64,000 nucleotides of DNA from Actomonas aquatica (GCF_019679435.2 NZ_CP139781.1:5142001-5206000); one strand, 5' to 3'; positions 33,184-42,104 are shown, counted from the stretch's first letter. The notes: generated by a model not told the origin, from the letters alone. Numbers and translations are program-made.

Positions 33184-33897
33184 TCAGGCGGCGGCGACTG
33201 GGGTGCGGGCGTGCACGAGGTGCACAACGGCGCTGGCGATTTCGGGCAGAGGCATGCTGCTCGTGTTAAGGACCAGATCGTAGGCCTGGGGATCGTCGAT
33301 GTCGCAATCGAAGTGGGTGCGCGCGTAGCGGCGGCGGGCGGCGTCGGAGCGGGCGTTGCGGTCGGCGGCTTTGGTCACGGTGGTGTGGCAGAGCCCGGCC
33401 ATGTGAGAAGCGCGATCGGTGACGTTGCCGATGAGGCGCAGGTGGAGGCCATGGGGCAGGGCGGCGGTGGCGAAATTGGCGCCGCGGCCGATGAGGATGC
33501 AGCGGCCTTGGCCGGCGAGATGGCGGATGAGGCAATTGGTGTGCTGGACCAGTTCCCAGAGGTTGGGGTGCAGGCCGACCAGTTCACCGATGGAGGCGTC
33601 GATCTCCGAAATGGAATCCTCCGGCAGGTAGCGGGCGAGGTGCTCGGGGTAGTTGAGGTCGCGCAGCATAGCTTCAACGAGGTTGCCGTCGAAGACGCGC
33701 CAGAGGGTCTGGCCGGGCTGGAGGGTGGTGTTGAGCTGGTTGGCGATGAGCCGGGCGAGGCTGGAGGCGCCGGCGCCGGCTTCGCGGGAGAGAGTGATGA
33801 AGGGTTCCTGGGGTTCCACGGGCAGGCAGCGGCCAGTCCGGGTGAGGTGCAGATTGAGGTAGCTCTGCGCGGTTTCGAGTTTGGGGGTGGGGGTCAT
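33184..33897 (-). CDS. Cytidylate kinase-like family protein
   Basis: The 237-residue protein resembles the cytidylate kinase-like family: PFITLSREAGAGASSLARLI near residue 32 stands in place of a Walker A loop, and RCILIGRGANFATA and VTKAADRNARSDAARRRYAR (a lid-like Arg-rich helix) follow, then HFDCDIDDPQAYDLVLNTSS. The P-loop lacks the usual GxGKS, which is normal for this family; true CMP kinase activity is not established for it. Members are often next to signalling or metal genes in soil bacteria. It is upstream of the YdeP-type gene on the same strand with a 144-bp gap that holds a hairpin. Confidence 0.85.
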   Translation of the reverse strand: MTPTPKLETAQSYLNLHLTRTGRCLPVEPQEPFITLSREAGAGASSLARLIANQLNTTLQPGQTLWRVFDGNLVEAMLRDLNYPEHLARYLPEDSISEIDASIGELVGLHPNLWELVQHTNCLIRHLAGQGRCILIGRGANFATAALPHGLHLRLIGNVTDRASHMAGLCHTTVTKAADRNARSDAARRRYARTHFDCDIDDPQAYDLVLNTSSMPLPEIASAVVHLVHARTPVAAA

Positions 33898-34030
33898 GGT
33901 GGGGAGGGGTTAACCTCGACAGCATATGGCGGCGGGCGCGGGAGGGGAAGCGAGGCGATCACGGTGCAAAAAAGTAGCAGAAACGCTAACGCGCGGAATC
34001 ACGCCGAATTGGTGGCCGGGAGGGCGGAGG

Positions 34031-34070
34031 TGAACCGGTTCAAATAATTGTCATTTTCTTTAAACCGGTT
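34031..34070. promoter_or_regulatory. Pair of AACCGGTT palindromes upstream of a secreted-protein gene
   Basis: TGAACCGGTTCA (34031-34042) is a perfect 12-bp palindrome, and AACCGGTT recurs at 34063-34070. The cores are 30 bp apart, near three helical turns, in the upstream region of the gene at 34157. A central CG in an AACCGGTT core is typical of LacI-type operators, but no such regulator is in the window. Confidence 0.45.
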
Positions 34071-34156
34071 GTGCGTTCTGGACCTGTGCACGTTACCTCA
34101 AATAGTTAGGAACAAACTCCGCCACTTACTCTCCAAACTGCGTCTCCTGCTTCATC

Positions 34157-35149
34157 ATGTTTACCACTCGCGACATTTTCATGACCGCCTTGGTTGGTTG
34201 TGTCCTCGCGCTGGGATTTGTCGCGTGGCAACAGCACCAAGCGCTGCAACATCTGGAATCGGACTTCCATACCCATGACGAGTCCCCCAGTGCCGTGGCC
34301 GAGAGGAAAGATGGCGTTCTACTCGGTGGACTGCGCGCTGAAGAGACCGGTCGGTTACCGGTTCCGGTGCGGGCCCAGATTGCGGATCGGGTGAACCCGG
34401 TCAGTTCCCGGCAGCTTGAGGGCATCGTGCAGATGCTGGACGATCCGCGGTTTCTGCAGGCAGTGGCCTCCCACCAGCGTTCGATGTTGGATGTGCGGTT
34501 CGGAGAATTGTTTGGCCGCTTGGAATTGACAGACGACGAACTCGAATCCCTGCGGGAGCTGCTGATCGAGAAACAAAACGCGGCCATGGACGTGCTGATG
34601 GTTTCGCGTGGTCAGTTGGATGGCCAACTGGGGGGGCAGGACATGCGCACGGCGACGCGGCGGGCGCGGGGAGAGATCGATCAATTGATTCGTCAGACTT
34701 TGGGCGATCAACGCTACGCGGTCTTCAAGCAATACGAAGCGACCCTGCCGCAACGCACTGCGGTAGGCCAGCTGGCGCAGCGGCTGAGCTATTCCGATTC
34801 GCCGTTGGCGCCTTCGCAAGCGGAGGCCTTGGTGGACATGTTGGTCCTCAATGACAGCGGCTTGCAGCCGGCCCTACCGGGGGTCTCCGTGGTGGTGGAT
34901 CCGGATGAACGCCAAGCGGTGCCGGTGATGAACGGCATGGCCGAAACCGTGCGCATCACGGAGGACGTCTTGAGCAAGGCCCGAGAGATTTTATCCCCGC
35001 GCCAGGTCGCGGCATTGGAGCAACTCCAGCGGGAGCAGCAGGCGGCTCGCATGGTCATGGAACTGGTGCGGGATTCGATCCCGCCCGGTGAAATGCCCAA
35101 TACGCGACTGGATATGCTGGGGATCGATATTCAGCTGCTGCTGCAATAA
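34157..35149 (+). CDS. Membrane-anchored helical protein of unknown function
   Basis: The 330-residue protein is not recognised. One N-terminal membrane segment (FMTALVGCVLALGFVAW, residues ~8-24) is followed by a short His/Asp linker and two long helical parts. Each half contains a pattern like 'L.LTDDELESLRELL..K' or 'ILSPRQVAALEQLQREQQ', which resembles the Spy/CnrX helical hairpins, and the two halves may be a duplication. It would face the periplasm. It is transcribed alone, away from the cytidylate kinase-like gene, and two AACCGGTT palindromes lie upstream. Confidence 0.8.
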   Translation: MFTTRDIFMTALVGCVLALGFVAWQQHQALQHLESDFHTHDESPSAVAERKDGVLLGGLRAEETGRLPVPVRAQIADRVNPVSSRQLEGIVQMLDDPRFLQAVASHQRSMLDVRFGELFGRLELTDDELESLRELLIEKQNAAMDVLMVSRGQLDGQLGGQDMRTATRRARGEIDQLIRQTLGDQRYAVFKQYEATLPQRTAVGQLAQRLSYSDSPLAPSQAEALVDMLVLNDSGLQPALPGVSVVVDPDERQAVPVMNGMAETVRITEDVLSKAREILSPRQVAALEQLQREQQAARMVMELVRDSIPPGEMPNTRLDMLGIDIQLLLQ

Positions 35150-35172
35150 CGTTCGTGTCCGCACCGGGCGGT

Positions 35173-35226
35173 GTGGGAAAGCCCACGGGGGGAAGAAATC
35201 CTAAATCCTAGGTTCGAAATCCTAAA
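35173..35226. repeat. Hairpin and AAATCCTAAA direct repeats
   Basis: A small hairpin, gtggg-aaag-cccac, is followed by gaaatcctaaatcctagg (35195-35212) and gaaatcctaaa (35216-35226). The words recur but the unit is imperfect. It lies in the 94-bp gap between convergent genes and has no poly-T, so a terminator role is uncertain. Confidence 0.5.
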
Positions 35227-35243
35227 GTGGCGGGACGGGGAAC

Positions 35244-36893
35244 CTAGGGTTCGCGGATGCGCCAGTTGTGGGTGGGTTCGGTGGGGAGCTCGCCGGGGTG
35301 GTCGATGACCCACTGCACGATGAGGTCGCGCACGCCCATGCTGGAACGACTGATGACCGGTGCGTCGCCAAACATGGCGTAACCGCCGCCGCCGTTGTGG
35401 CGGTAGTTGTTGATGGCCACGCGGAGGGTTTGGTCGGGGGCGAGGCGACGACCGCGGTAGGTGAGATCGGTGATGCGGTCGCCGGGTTCGCGGGAGAGGT
35501 CGATCACGTAGTCAACGCCTTCGGCGGTATCGAAATTGTAGCCGGGGATGCGCGGGTTAATGAGTTGGGCGGCGGTGGGGTGAGTGCCGGCCGGGGCGGG
35601 CAAAAAATAGAGCGCGGAGTGTTCGAGCGCGGCTTTGATTTGGGCGCCGGTGAGTTCGAGCACCACCAAGGTATTTTCGTAGACGTAGAGGCCGGCGAGG
35701 TCGCGGATGGTGACTTCGCCGGCGGGGATGCGGGCGTCGGTGTTGAAGCTGGCGGCGAAGGAGACGTCGGCGTCACCGGCATCGAGTTGCACGCGGTGGA
35801 TGAGGTCGATGATGGCGGTGTCCTCGAGGCGGGAGGATTCCGCGGTGAGGGGACGATCGGAGGTGCCGATGGGCTCATTCAACCAAGATTCGGTGGCTTC
35901 GTGGGCGGCTTGGGTGAGTTCGAGGATGTGGGGATCGGCTGGGACCTCGTCGGTGATCGGATGGGTGGTGGCGGTTTTGCCGACGACCTGCCAGGGGGTA
36001 TCGGGTTCGTCGCGTTCGAGTAGGATGGTGGTGCGGGAGAGGTGATCGCCCCAACGGCCGGCCTGGGTGAGCAGCACGCCGTTGATGGTGAGGGACGGGA
36101 TCTCGCGATGGGTGTGGCCCATGAGGATGAGGTCGATACCGGGCACCTCGCGGGCGATGGCGACGGCGGCGTTTTCGTTGGGCACCTGGCCGGGCGTGCG
36201 TTGGCCGGTGAGGATGTCTTCCTCCAGGCCCATGTGCATGGCGACCACGACGAGGTCGACCCGGGCGCGGCGACGCAGCTCGCTCACCCAGCGGTGGGCG
36301 GCGGCGACGGGGTCGGTGAAATGCAGGCCGGCGTAGTGAGCCGGGGTTTCCCAGGCAGGGATGCCGGGGGTGGTGAGGCCGAGGATGCCCACGCGGACGC
36401 CACGGACTTCTTTGACGAGGTAGGGCGCGTAGGCGGGGTCTTCGGTGCCCTCGAGGCAGATGTTGCCGGCGATCCAGGGGAAGCGGGCGGAACGGCGGGC
36501 GTGGTTGAAGACCTCGAGGCCAAAGTTGAACTCGTGGTTGCCGACGGCGAGGGCATCGAAGTCGAGCGCGTTCATGGCCTCCATCATCGGATTGCGCCGG
36601 GGCGGAGCGACGACGGCGCTGTGGTAGGCGAAGGGGGAACCCTGAATGGTGTCGCCGCTGTCGAGCAGGATGAGCTCGGGGTCGAGGGCGCGGGCGCGTT
36701 GAATGAGGGTGGCGATCTTCGCGAGGCCGTATTCGGCGGATTCGCCGGTGTAGTAGTCGACCGGGTAGACGTGACCATGGAGGTCGGTCGTGGAGAGCAC
36801 GGTGACGTGCGCGCGTTCGGTGGCGGAGAGGATCGCGCAGTGGGCGGTCAGGAGAGAGGCGACAATCGCGAGCTGGCGGAGCCGGAATGACAT
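35244..36893 (-). CDS. Secreted 5'-nucleotidase / metallophosphoesterase
   Basis: The 549-residue protein has a signal peptide (LRQLAIVASLLTAHCAILSA) and the two-domain 5'-nucleotidase layout. Catalytic domain: TDLHGHV (metal ligands D, H), DSGDTIQGSP, AVGNHEFNFG (N-H-E), VVVAMHMG and LMGHTHREIP. C-terminal substrate domain: FAASFNTDARIPAGEVTIRDL, TGAQIKAALEHSALYF, and AINNYRHNGGGGYAMF with the base-stacking aromatics. It dephosphorylates nucleotides or related esters in the periplasm. The start is ATG at 36891-36893; sequence upstream in frame is a low-complexity repeat, not protein. Confidence 0.94.
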   Translation of the reverse strand: MSFRLRQLAIVASLLTAHCAILSATERAHVTVLSTTDLHGHVYPVDYYTGESAEYGLAKIATLIQRARALDPELILLDSGDTIQGSPFAYHSAVVAPPRRNPMMEAMNALDFDALAVGNHEFNFGLEVFNHARRSARFPWIAGNICLEGTEDPAYAPYLVKEVRGVRVGILGLTTPGIPAWETPAHYAGLHFTDPVAAAHRWVSELRRRARVDLVVVAMHMGLEEDILTGQRTPGQVPNENAAVAIAREVPGIDLILMGHTHREIPSLTINGVLLTQAGRWGDHLSRTTILLERDEPDTPWQVVGKTATTHPITDEVPADPHILELTQAAHEATESWLNEPIGTSDRPLTAESSRLEDTAIIDLIHRVQLDAGDADVSFAASFNTDARIPAGEVTIRDLAGLYVYENTLVVLELTGAQIKAALEHSALYFLPAPAGTHPTAAQLINPRIPGYNFDTAEGVDYVIDLSREPGDRITDLTYRGRRLAPDQTLRVAINNYRHNGGGGYAMFGDAPVISRSSMGVRDLIVQWVIDHPGELPTEPTHNWRIREP

Positions 36894-36952
36894 GGCCAAT
36901 GAATGGCGACAGGCCGAAGGTGGGGGAAGCGTGAAATGGTGAGCGGCGGAGA

Positions 36953-36997
36953 GCGGGCGGCGAGGGAGGCGCGGGAGGCGTGGGAGGCGTGGAGGAC
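36953..36997. repeat. 9-bp tandem repeat (GCGGGAGGC-like)
   Basis: Five consecutive 9-bp units, consensus g(c/t)gggaggc, run through the region upstream of the 5'-nucleotidase gene: gcgggcggc, gagggaggc, gcgggaggc, gtgggaggc, gtggaggac. The unit count could vary by slippage. Confidence 0.75.
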
Positions 36998-37075
36998 ATT
37001 TAACGTCGTCCGTTGTCGTGGACGGGTGGCGGGCTTTGGCGTTGTGAGTGGTCGGGCGGAGCGGATCGTGAAGGC

Positions 37076-37492
37076 ATGAAGCCCCGTTACCCCCTGATGT
37101 TGCTGTGTCTGGTTTTTGGTCTGGTTCCGGCGTCGAGCCGGGCGGAGGACGCGCCGGAACGGGTGTTTGAGCTGAGGGTGTATCATCCGCATCCGGGCAA
37201 ACTGGCGGCGCTGCAGACGCGTTTCCGCGAGCACACCTGCGCGATCTTCGAGCGGCTGGGCATGGAGAATGTCGGCTACTGGGTGCAGGCGGACGTGCCG
37301 GAGGGGGAAGAGCCGAAGCTGTATTACGTGCTGGCTTACCCGAGTCGGGAGGCGGCCAAGGCGATGTGGGCGGCGTTTCTGCAGGACCCGGAATGGCAGC
37401 GGGTGCAGCAGGACAGCATCGCGGATGGCTGGTTGGTGCAGAAGGTGGATTCGATCTTCCTGACTGCCGCGGATTTCTCGGCGATTCAGTAG
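37076..37492 (+). CDS. Secreted NIPSNAP-domain protein
   Basis: The 138-residue protein has a signal peptide (RYPLMLLCLVFGLVPASSRA) followed by one NIPSNAP domain: ERVFELRVYHPHPGKLAALQ, TRFREHTCAIFERLGMENVG, YYVLAYPSREAAKAMWAAF and WQRVQQDSIADG. These are ferredoxin-like (dimeric alpha/beta barrel) domains of unclear function, common as lone secreted proteins in this phylum. The ATG at 37076 is chosen for the signal peptide. It is divergent from the 5'-nucleotidase gene. Confidence 0.9.
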   Translation: MKPRYPLMLLCLVFGLVPASSRAEDAPERVFELRVYHPHPGKLAALQTRFREHTCAIFERLGMENVGYWVQADVPEGEEPKLYYVLAYPSREAAKAMWAAFLQDPEWQRVQQDSIADGWLVQKVDSIFLTAADFSAIQ

Positions 37493-37589
37493 ACCGACTG
37501 CGCGAAACGTGAGAATGGGGCTTGGCCCTGGCGTGGCGGGCGGTTTGGTTGGGGGGCACACTGGCCAAGTGAACCTCAAATCAAGAACG

Positions 37590-39587
37590 ATGATGATGGA
37601 CGTATTGGCTGCAGTGGGCGGCCGCTCCCGCGGGGGGCGGTGGATCGCAACGATGTTGATCGCGGTGATGGTGGGCGTGAGTGCGGCGAGCGCGGCGCGC
37701 GACTGGATCAAACTGGAGGCGCCGGACTTCGTGATCATGAGTGACGCGAACGAGAAAACGGTGCGGGAGTTCGCGCGCGAGATGGCGGGGTTTCACGAGG
37801 CGGCGCGGCAGTTGTTTGGGCGGCCAGGCGTGGGCACGTCGCGTTCGTTGATCATCCTGCATTCGCGGCACAAGGACTTCGTGGCTTACGGCACGCGGGA
37901 GGAGCGGGATTCGCGCACGCGGCCGTTCAGTTTTTCCACCGAGGTGGATGGCCGGGCGGTGACGGCGGTGGCGCGGGGATCGAACTGGCGCGAGACGCGG
38001 CGCATCATGGCGGAGTTTGAGACCATTTGGTTGATGCGGCGCTACGGTTGGTATCTACCGATTTGGATGGCGCAGGGCAGTGGCTCCGTGGTCTCGACGG
38101 TGGAGGTGGAGGACGACCGGGTGACGATCGGCCAAACGATGAACCACGCGCAGGTCATCGCGAACAACAACCTGCTGCCGTGGTCCCGGTTTTTCGATGT
38201 GGGGCGTTCTTCGCCGGAGTATACGGGGGATAAATCGCCGGGCGTGTTTCACGCTCAGTCCTGGGCGTTGATGCACTGGTTGTTGTTGCAGGACGACAAC
38301 GGCGCGGCGCGGTTTGCGACCTTGGGTCAACGCATCGCGGTTCTCGATGGCATGCAGGCCGTGGCGGAGGCGTCGGGTTATTTGCCGGAGGACTGGGAAC
38401 GCAAGATCCGGGCGCATCTGCGGGGGCGCGTGCCGCGGCGGGATTTGCCGTTCGATGCGGCGGCGGTGGAGGCCTCGTTTGTGGTGACTCCGCTGGCGGA
38501 GGCCGAGCTGCTGGCTTGGCAGAGCGACATCGCGGCGGCGGCGGGGCGCGATGCCGAGGCGGATCTGCGTTACCTGCGGGCGTTGGATTTGGCGCCGAAT
38601 GAACCTTACACGCTGGAGTCGGGGGCGCGCTGGTATTGGCGGCGCGGCGAGCACGCCAGTGCGATCGAGAAATACCAAGCGGCAATCGAGGCGGGGTCGC
38701 AGAATGCGGGGGCTTACATCAGCTCGGCGGAGTGGCGGGTGATGCGTAGCAGCGGCAATACCGATCGCGAGGGCAGCGGGGTGCCGGTGGTGATGGAGGA
38801 GGCGGAGCGCGAGGTGCGCCGCGCGCTGGAGCTGGATCCGGGTTACGGCGAGGCGTATCAATTACTCGGTCGTCTGGCGGTGTTGGAACGCGAGCCGGAC
38901 GAGAGCAAACTGGAGTTGTTGAGTCGGCGCATCGGGCCGGACTTCTGGGGCATCCAGGCGCGTTATTATCGCGGTTGCCTGTTGGATCGACTGGGCCGCG
39001 AGGAGGAAGCGCAGGTGGATTTTGACTGGATCGTGCACCAAGCGGAGGCGAGTGAGCACACGCAACGCAACGCGAGTAATCGTCTGACCCGTATGCGGTT
39101 GGAGCCGTTGCGCGCGGCGGTGGATGAGGCCATGCAGGCGCAGGATTATGCGACGGCGTGGTCGGCTCTGGAAGATTGGGAAGCGGAGAAGCTCGTGCCG
39201 GCCGATGAGGCGGAGGTTCGCGAGCTGAAGCAGCACGTGAGTGACGTCAAAAAGCGGGCGGAACAACACGAGTTGGATCGAGCGGTCGACCGGCTGAATC
39301 GCATGCTGAAGCGGGCGGCCTTTGCCGAAGCCCAGCAGGAGGCGCGGCGACTGGCGGCCAAGGACGTGTCGGACACGATGCGGGACGCGTATGCGCGACT
39401 GACGCGTCAAGTGGATGAGATCGCGACGCTCCAGCTCATGCGCCTCGCCAGCAAGACGGAGCGTTGGGCGGAGGTGGAGCGCCTCGCCGACGAGTATTTG
39501 CCGACGGCTCCGGCCGAAGGAAAATACCGCGAGAAGATCGAAGCGCTTTTGGCGGAGGCCAAAGCCGCGTCGGTCGGGACACCTTAG
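37590..39587 (+). CDS. Secreted TPR protein of unknown function
   Basis: The protein (about 665 residues from the ATG at 37590) has a signal peptide (WIATMLIAVMVGVSAASAA) and an N-terminal domain of ~250 residues (DWIKLEAPDFVIMSDANEKT, ILHSRHKDFVAYG, RRYGWYLPIWMAQGSG). This resembles DUF1570-like or gluzincin-like modules but lacks a HEXXH motif. TPR units start near residue ~320 (AEADLRYLRALDLAPNEPYT; YRGCLLDRLGREEEAQVDF). The tail is a charged coiled-coil. Several ATGs in a row and a GTG at 37569 make the exact start uncertain. Its stop overlaps that of the convergent lipoprotein gene. Confidence 0.82.
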   Translation: MMMDVLAAVGGRSRGGRWIATMLIAVMVGVSAASAARDWIKLEAPDFVIMSDANEKTVREFAREMAGFHEAARQLFGRPGVGTSRSLIILHSRHKDFVAYGTREERDSRTRPFSFSTEVDGRAVTAVARGSNWRETRRIMAEFETIWLMRRYGWYLPIWMAQGSGSVVSTVEVEDDRVTIGQTMNHAQVIANNNLLPWSRFFDVGRSSPEYTGDKSPGVFHAQSWALMHWLLLQDDNGAARFATLGQRIAVLDGMQAVAEASGYLPEDWERKIRAHLRGRVPRRDLPFDAAAVEASFVVTPLAEAELLAWQSDIAAAAGRDAEADLRYLRALDLAPNEPYTLESGARWYWRRGEHASAIEKYQAAIEAGSQNAGAYISSAEWRVMRSSGNTDREGSGVPVVMEEAEREVRRALELDPGYGEAYQLLGRLAVLEREPDESKLELLSRRIGPDFWGIQARYYRGCLLDRLGREEEAQVDFDWIVHQAEASEHTQRNASNRLTRMRLEPLRAAVDEAMQAQDYATAWSALEDWEAEKLVPADEAEVRELKQHVSDVKKRAEQHELDRAVDRLNRMLKRAAFAEAQQEARRLAAKDVSDTMRDAYARLTRQVDEIATLQLMRLASKTERWAEVERLADEYLPTAPAEGKYREKIEALLAEAKAASVGTP

Positions 39588-40159
39588 TTTCCGGCGGCGC
39601 TCGCGCCGACGTGGAAGCTTTGCACAACCGCTTCGAACACCGGCAAGTCGCGGCTGTGGTAGTGGCGTTGCGGGGCGCGCAGCGCGAGCGTCCACAGCTC
39701 GTCACCGGCGACAAAACCGTAGCGGGTTTCCTGCAGGCGCAGATTGGATTCGCTGAGGTAAGTGACGGTGAGTTTGAAGCCGCGGTGACCGTCGATGGTG
39801 GCAGGCTCGTTGGTGAGCACGCTGAAGCCGATGCGGTTTGGGTCCGACCGCAGATCGCCCGCAATGGTCTCGGCGAGTTCGTAGCTGGTGAGCTGGGGCG
39901 ACAGTTCGCGTTCGGTGTAGGGCAGGGCTTTCTTGAGCTCGGCGGCGTTGATGGTGATGGTCTGGAGCAGGGCACCGTCGCGGGTCATGAGCAGGTCGTT
40001 GCGCAGGCCGGTGGTGGAACTCCACCCGGCGGGCACACGCACGGTGAAGGCGTTCTTGGGGGCCGTGTAAACGGCACCGCCCAGCGTCCAAAATTCGCAG
40101 CCGCTGAACAGCAGTAGCGAGGAGGCAACCAAGAGGAGAGTCAGGATTCGTCGGACCAT
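39584..40159 (-). CDS. Lipoprotein of unknown function
   Basis: The 191-residue protein has a clear lipoprotein signal peptide, LLLVASSLLLFSGC, with Cys at position 21, so it should be lipid-anchored in the outer or inner membrane. The mature part is a single globular beta-rich domain (NAFTVRVPAGWSSTTGLRND, LRLQETRYGFVAGDELWTLA). No family is recognised. It overlaps the M48 peptidase gene by 19 bp, so the two are translationally linked and may act together in envelope quality control. Confidence 0.85.
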   Translation of the reverse strand: MVRRILTLLLVASSLLLFSGCEFWTLGGAVYTAPKNAFTVRVPAGWSSTTGLRNDLLMTRDGALLQTITINAAELKKALPYTERELSPQLTSYELAETIAGDLRSDPNRIGFSVLTNEPATIDGHRGFKLTVTYLSESNLRLQETRYGFVAGDELWTLALRAPQRHYHSRDLPVFEAVVQSFHVGASAAGN

Positions 40160-41316
40160 GTTTGCAGGAGGCTAAGAATGTGGGCGCGGTCGTTGGCCAC
40201 GGGGGCGAGTTCGAGGTAACGTTGCAGGGCGGCGCGGGCTTCCGCCGGGCGTTCGATTTGGCCGAGCACCAAGCCGAGTCCGCGCCAGGCTTCGGGGTGG
40301 CTGTCGTCGAGGACGAGGGCCCGGCGGTAGTGTTCGATGGCGGTGGTGGGGTCGCCGTCGGTGGGGTTACGGCGATGCCATTCGCCGTGCAGAAAGGCGG
40401 TGGTCGGATCGTTGGCCGCCAGGTCGTCGAGGCGGGTGAGGAGTTGGTCGGCGCCTTCGAAATCGCCGGTGCGAAACGCGCCATCGAGGTCGGCCTGGAT
40501 GAGCGCCGGGAGGTGCTGGCGGTAGGTGAGTTCACCGAGGGTGCCGGGCTCGGTGGGCACGCCGTGTTTGATTAACAAATCGGCGAAGGAGTTGCGGCGT
40601 TCGACCAAACGGGGATGGCTGCCAAAGAAGAACGGTTCCTTGCGCTGCGAACGTTGGCTTTCGAATTGGAGCACATCAAACACCTGGGTGGTCGCATGTA
40701 GATCGTAGCCGGCTCGGTGCAGGCTACGGAAACCGGCGTCGTCGGCCTCGCGTTCGAGGTCGCGGGAGTAACCGCTGACGGCGGCCAGAGCACCGACGCC
40801 ACCCAGGATGGAGCCGTAGGAACCGCCGCTGACCGCGAGCACGTTGAAGACGGTGAGGCTGGCTTTGGTTTGCCGATAGCGACGCAGACCGTGACGCTCG
40901 TGGATGTGGGCCATCTCGTGGGCGAGGATGGTGGCGACCTGCGCTTCGTTATCGAGACGCGCGAGCAAGCCGGTGTGCAGGTAGATGTCACCCGAGGGCA
41001 GGGCAAAGGCGTTGAGCGTGGGATCCTGCACAACGTGAATTTTGAGCACGGCGGCGAGGGCCGGCCGATCGGCCGCGAGGCGGAGGGCGATGTCCTGCAA
41101 ATAGGCTTCGGTGGCGGGCAGATCGATGAGCAGACCGCTGGCTTCGAGGCGGGCGACTTGGATGCGCGCGTTGTCGAGGAGCAGCGGTTCATCCTCGAGA
41201 GCGACGGAGGGCGTCGTTTCGCCCAGCGACGGCACGGGGCCCGTGGCGCAGCCCGTCACTGCCAGCCCCAAAAGCGAGAGCGTGACCGGTAGAATGACCG
41301 ACCGGGGCGACTTCAT
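40141..41316 (-). CDS. M48-family metallopeptidase with TPRs
   Basis: The 391-residue protein has a lipoprotein signal (LGLAVTGC) and the M48 zinc motif HEMAHIHERHG, with ligands H133 and H137 and catalytic E134. The third ligand is expected in DLEREADDAGFRSLHRAGYD. The N-terminal part fits a YfgC/BepA-like periplasmic protease. The last ~130 residues are TPR-like (DLAANDPTTAFLHGEWHRRN, AIEHYRRALVLDDSHPEAWR), as in BepA, which helps outer-membrane protein assembly. It is the middle gene of a coupled trio with two small lipoproteins or signal-peptide proteins. Confidence 0.93.
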   Translation of the reverse strand: MKSPRSVILPVTLSLLGLAVTGCATGPVPSLGETTPSVALEDEPLLLDNARIQVARLEASGLLIDLPATEAYLQDIALRLAADRPALAAVLKIHVVQDPTLNAFALPSGDIYLHTGLLARLDNEAQVATILAHEMAHIHERHGLRRYRQTKASLTVFNVLAVSGGSYGSILGGVGALAAVSGYSRDLEREADDAGFRSLHRAGYDLHATTQVFDVLQFESQRSQRKEPFFFGSHPRLVERRNSFADLLIKHGVPTEPGTLGELTYRQHLPALIQADLDGAFRTGDFEGADQLLTRLDDLAANDPTTAFLHGEWHRRNPTDGDPTTAIEHYRRALVLDDSHPEAWRGLGLVLGQIERPAEARAALQRYLELAPVANDRAHILSLLQTWSDES

Positions 41317-42104
41317 GACTCGACCGGAGCCGGTATGGGGGCGGGCAGGCCGCGCAGGAGATCACTGACCAATTGGGCGATGCCTTCGGGCGTGCGGAGG
41401 TCGGGTGCCACGGTGACTTGGTTGATCCACAACACGTGGCCCTCGTCATCGACCAATGCGGCGGTGGCCAAGGTGGAGCCCATGGTGGGCATGACGTAGA
41501 CGCCAGTGAAGGCGGCGCTGACCAAACCGAGCGCGGCGAGCGCCTTGCGGCCGCCGGTGGCGTAACTCTCGCGCAGATGGATGAAGAGGACCGCGCCGTC
41601 GCCGAGGTAATCGGAGTGCGCGCTGAGGCGGCCGGTCTCGTAGTCGAAGGCGTGAGTGGCGGCGCTCGGGGGCACGGGGCCGATGGCGTTGGGCACACGG
41701 CCGGCGAGTTGGTTGAGACTCATGAGGTGCACGAGCACCCCCACGTCCTGCAGCTCGGCCTGCACCTCCGGTCGTTGCAGGTCGGCCGCGTCATAGGGGC
41801 GAAATCCGGTGTGGTTTTGCAGCGCGGCGAGCAGGTCGCGCTCGGCTTGGGCAGTCCAATCGGCGTGGGGTTCGGCGGCGCCGCTGGCGGTGAGCTCGGC
41901 GATCTCGACGTCCAAGGGCGCGATGTAGGTTTGGTGCGGCGGCGGAGTGCGTTCGCCGACTTGGGCGGCGGTCCGATGGGTGACGGGAGCGACCGTGTTG
42001 CAGCCGGGGCCGATCATCAAAGCCGTCAGGCAGACGAACGGCACGAGTAAGGAAATTCGCCGGCGGAGACGGGTGGGGGCGACAGGGGAGCGAGGCGGAA
42101 GCAT
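41313..42104 (-). CDS. Signal-peptide protein of unknown function (possible lipoprotein)
   Basis: The 263-residue protein has a basic, Pro-rich start and a hydrophobic segment ending in FVCLTALMIGPGC, which could be a lipobox-like site, though the residues before Cys (GPG) are atypical. The mature part resembles lipoproteins that report on cell-envelope assembly (DVEIAELTASGAAEPHADWT, DVGVLVHLMSLNQLAGRV); no motif is diagnostic. The ATG at 42102-42104 is chosen because it precedes the signal peptide closely. It overlaps the M48 gene as ATGA and is the first gene of the trio. Confidence 0.75.
   Translation of the reverse strand: MLPPRSPVAPTRLRRRISLLVPFVCLTALMIGPGCNTVAPVTHRTAAQVGERTPPPHQTYIAPLDVEIAELTASGAAEPHADWTAQAERDLLAALQNHTGFRPYDAADLQRPEVQAELQDVGVLVHLMSLNQLAGRVPNAIGPVPPSAATHAFDYETGRLSAHSDYLGDGAVLFIHLRESYATGGRKALAALGLVSAAFTGVYVMPTMGSTLATAALVDDEGHVLWINQVTVAPDLRTPEGIAQLVSDLLRGLPAPIPAPVES

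Noticed and set aside
35213-35230. Possible tRNA T-loop (ggttcgaaatcc)
   Set aside because: There is no acceptor stem, anticodon arm or CCA around it, and it is part of the AAATCCTAAA repeat.
36894-37568. N-terminal extension of the 5'-nucleotidase
   Set aside because: The frame is open but encodes a Pro/Arg-rich low-complexity product that includes the 9-bp tandem repeat, and it precedes a perfect signal peptide starting at 36893.
37590-39587. Zinc metallopeptidase
   Set aside because: The N-terminal domain looks like peptidase-associated modules, but no HEXXH or similar metal motif is present.
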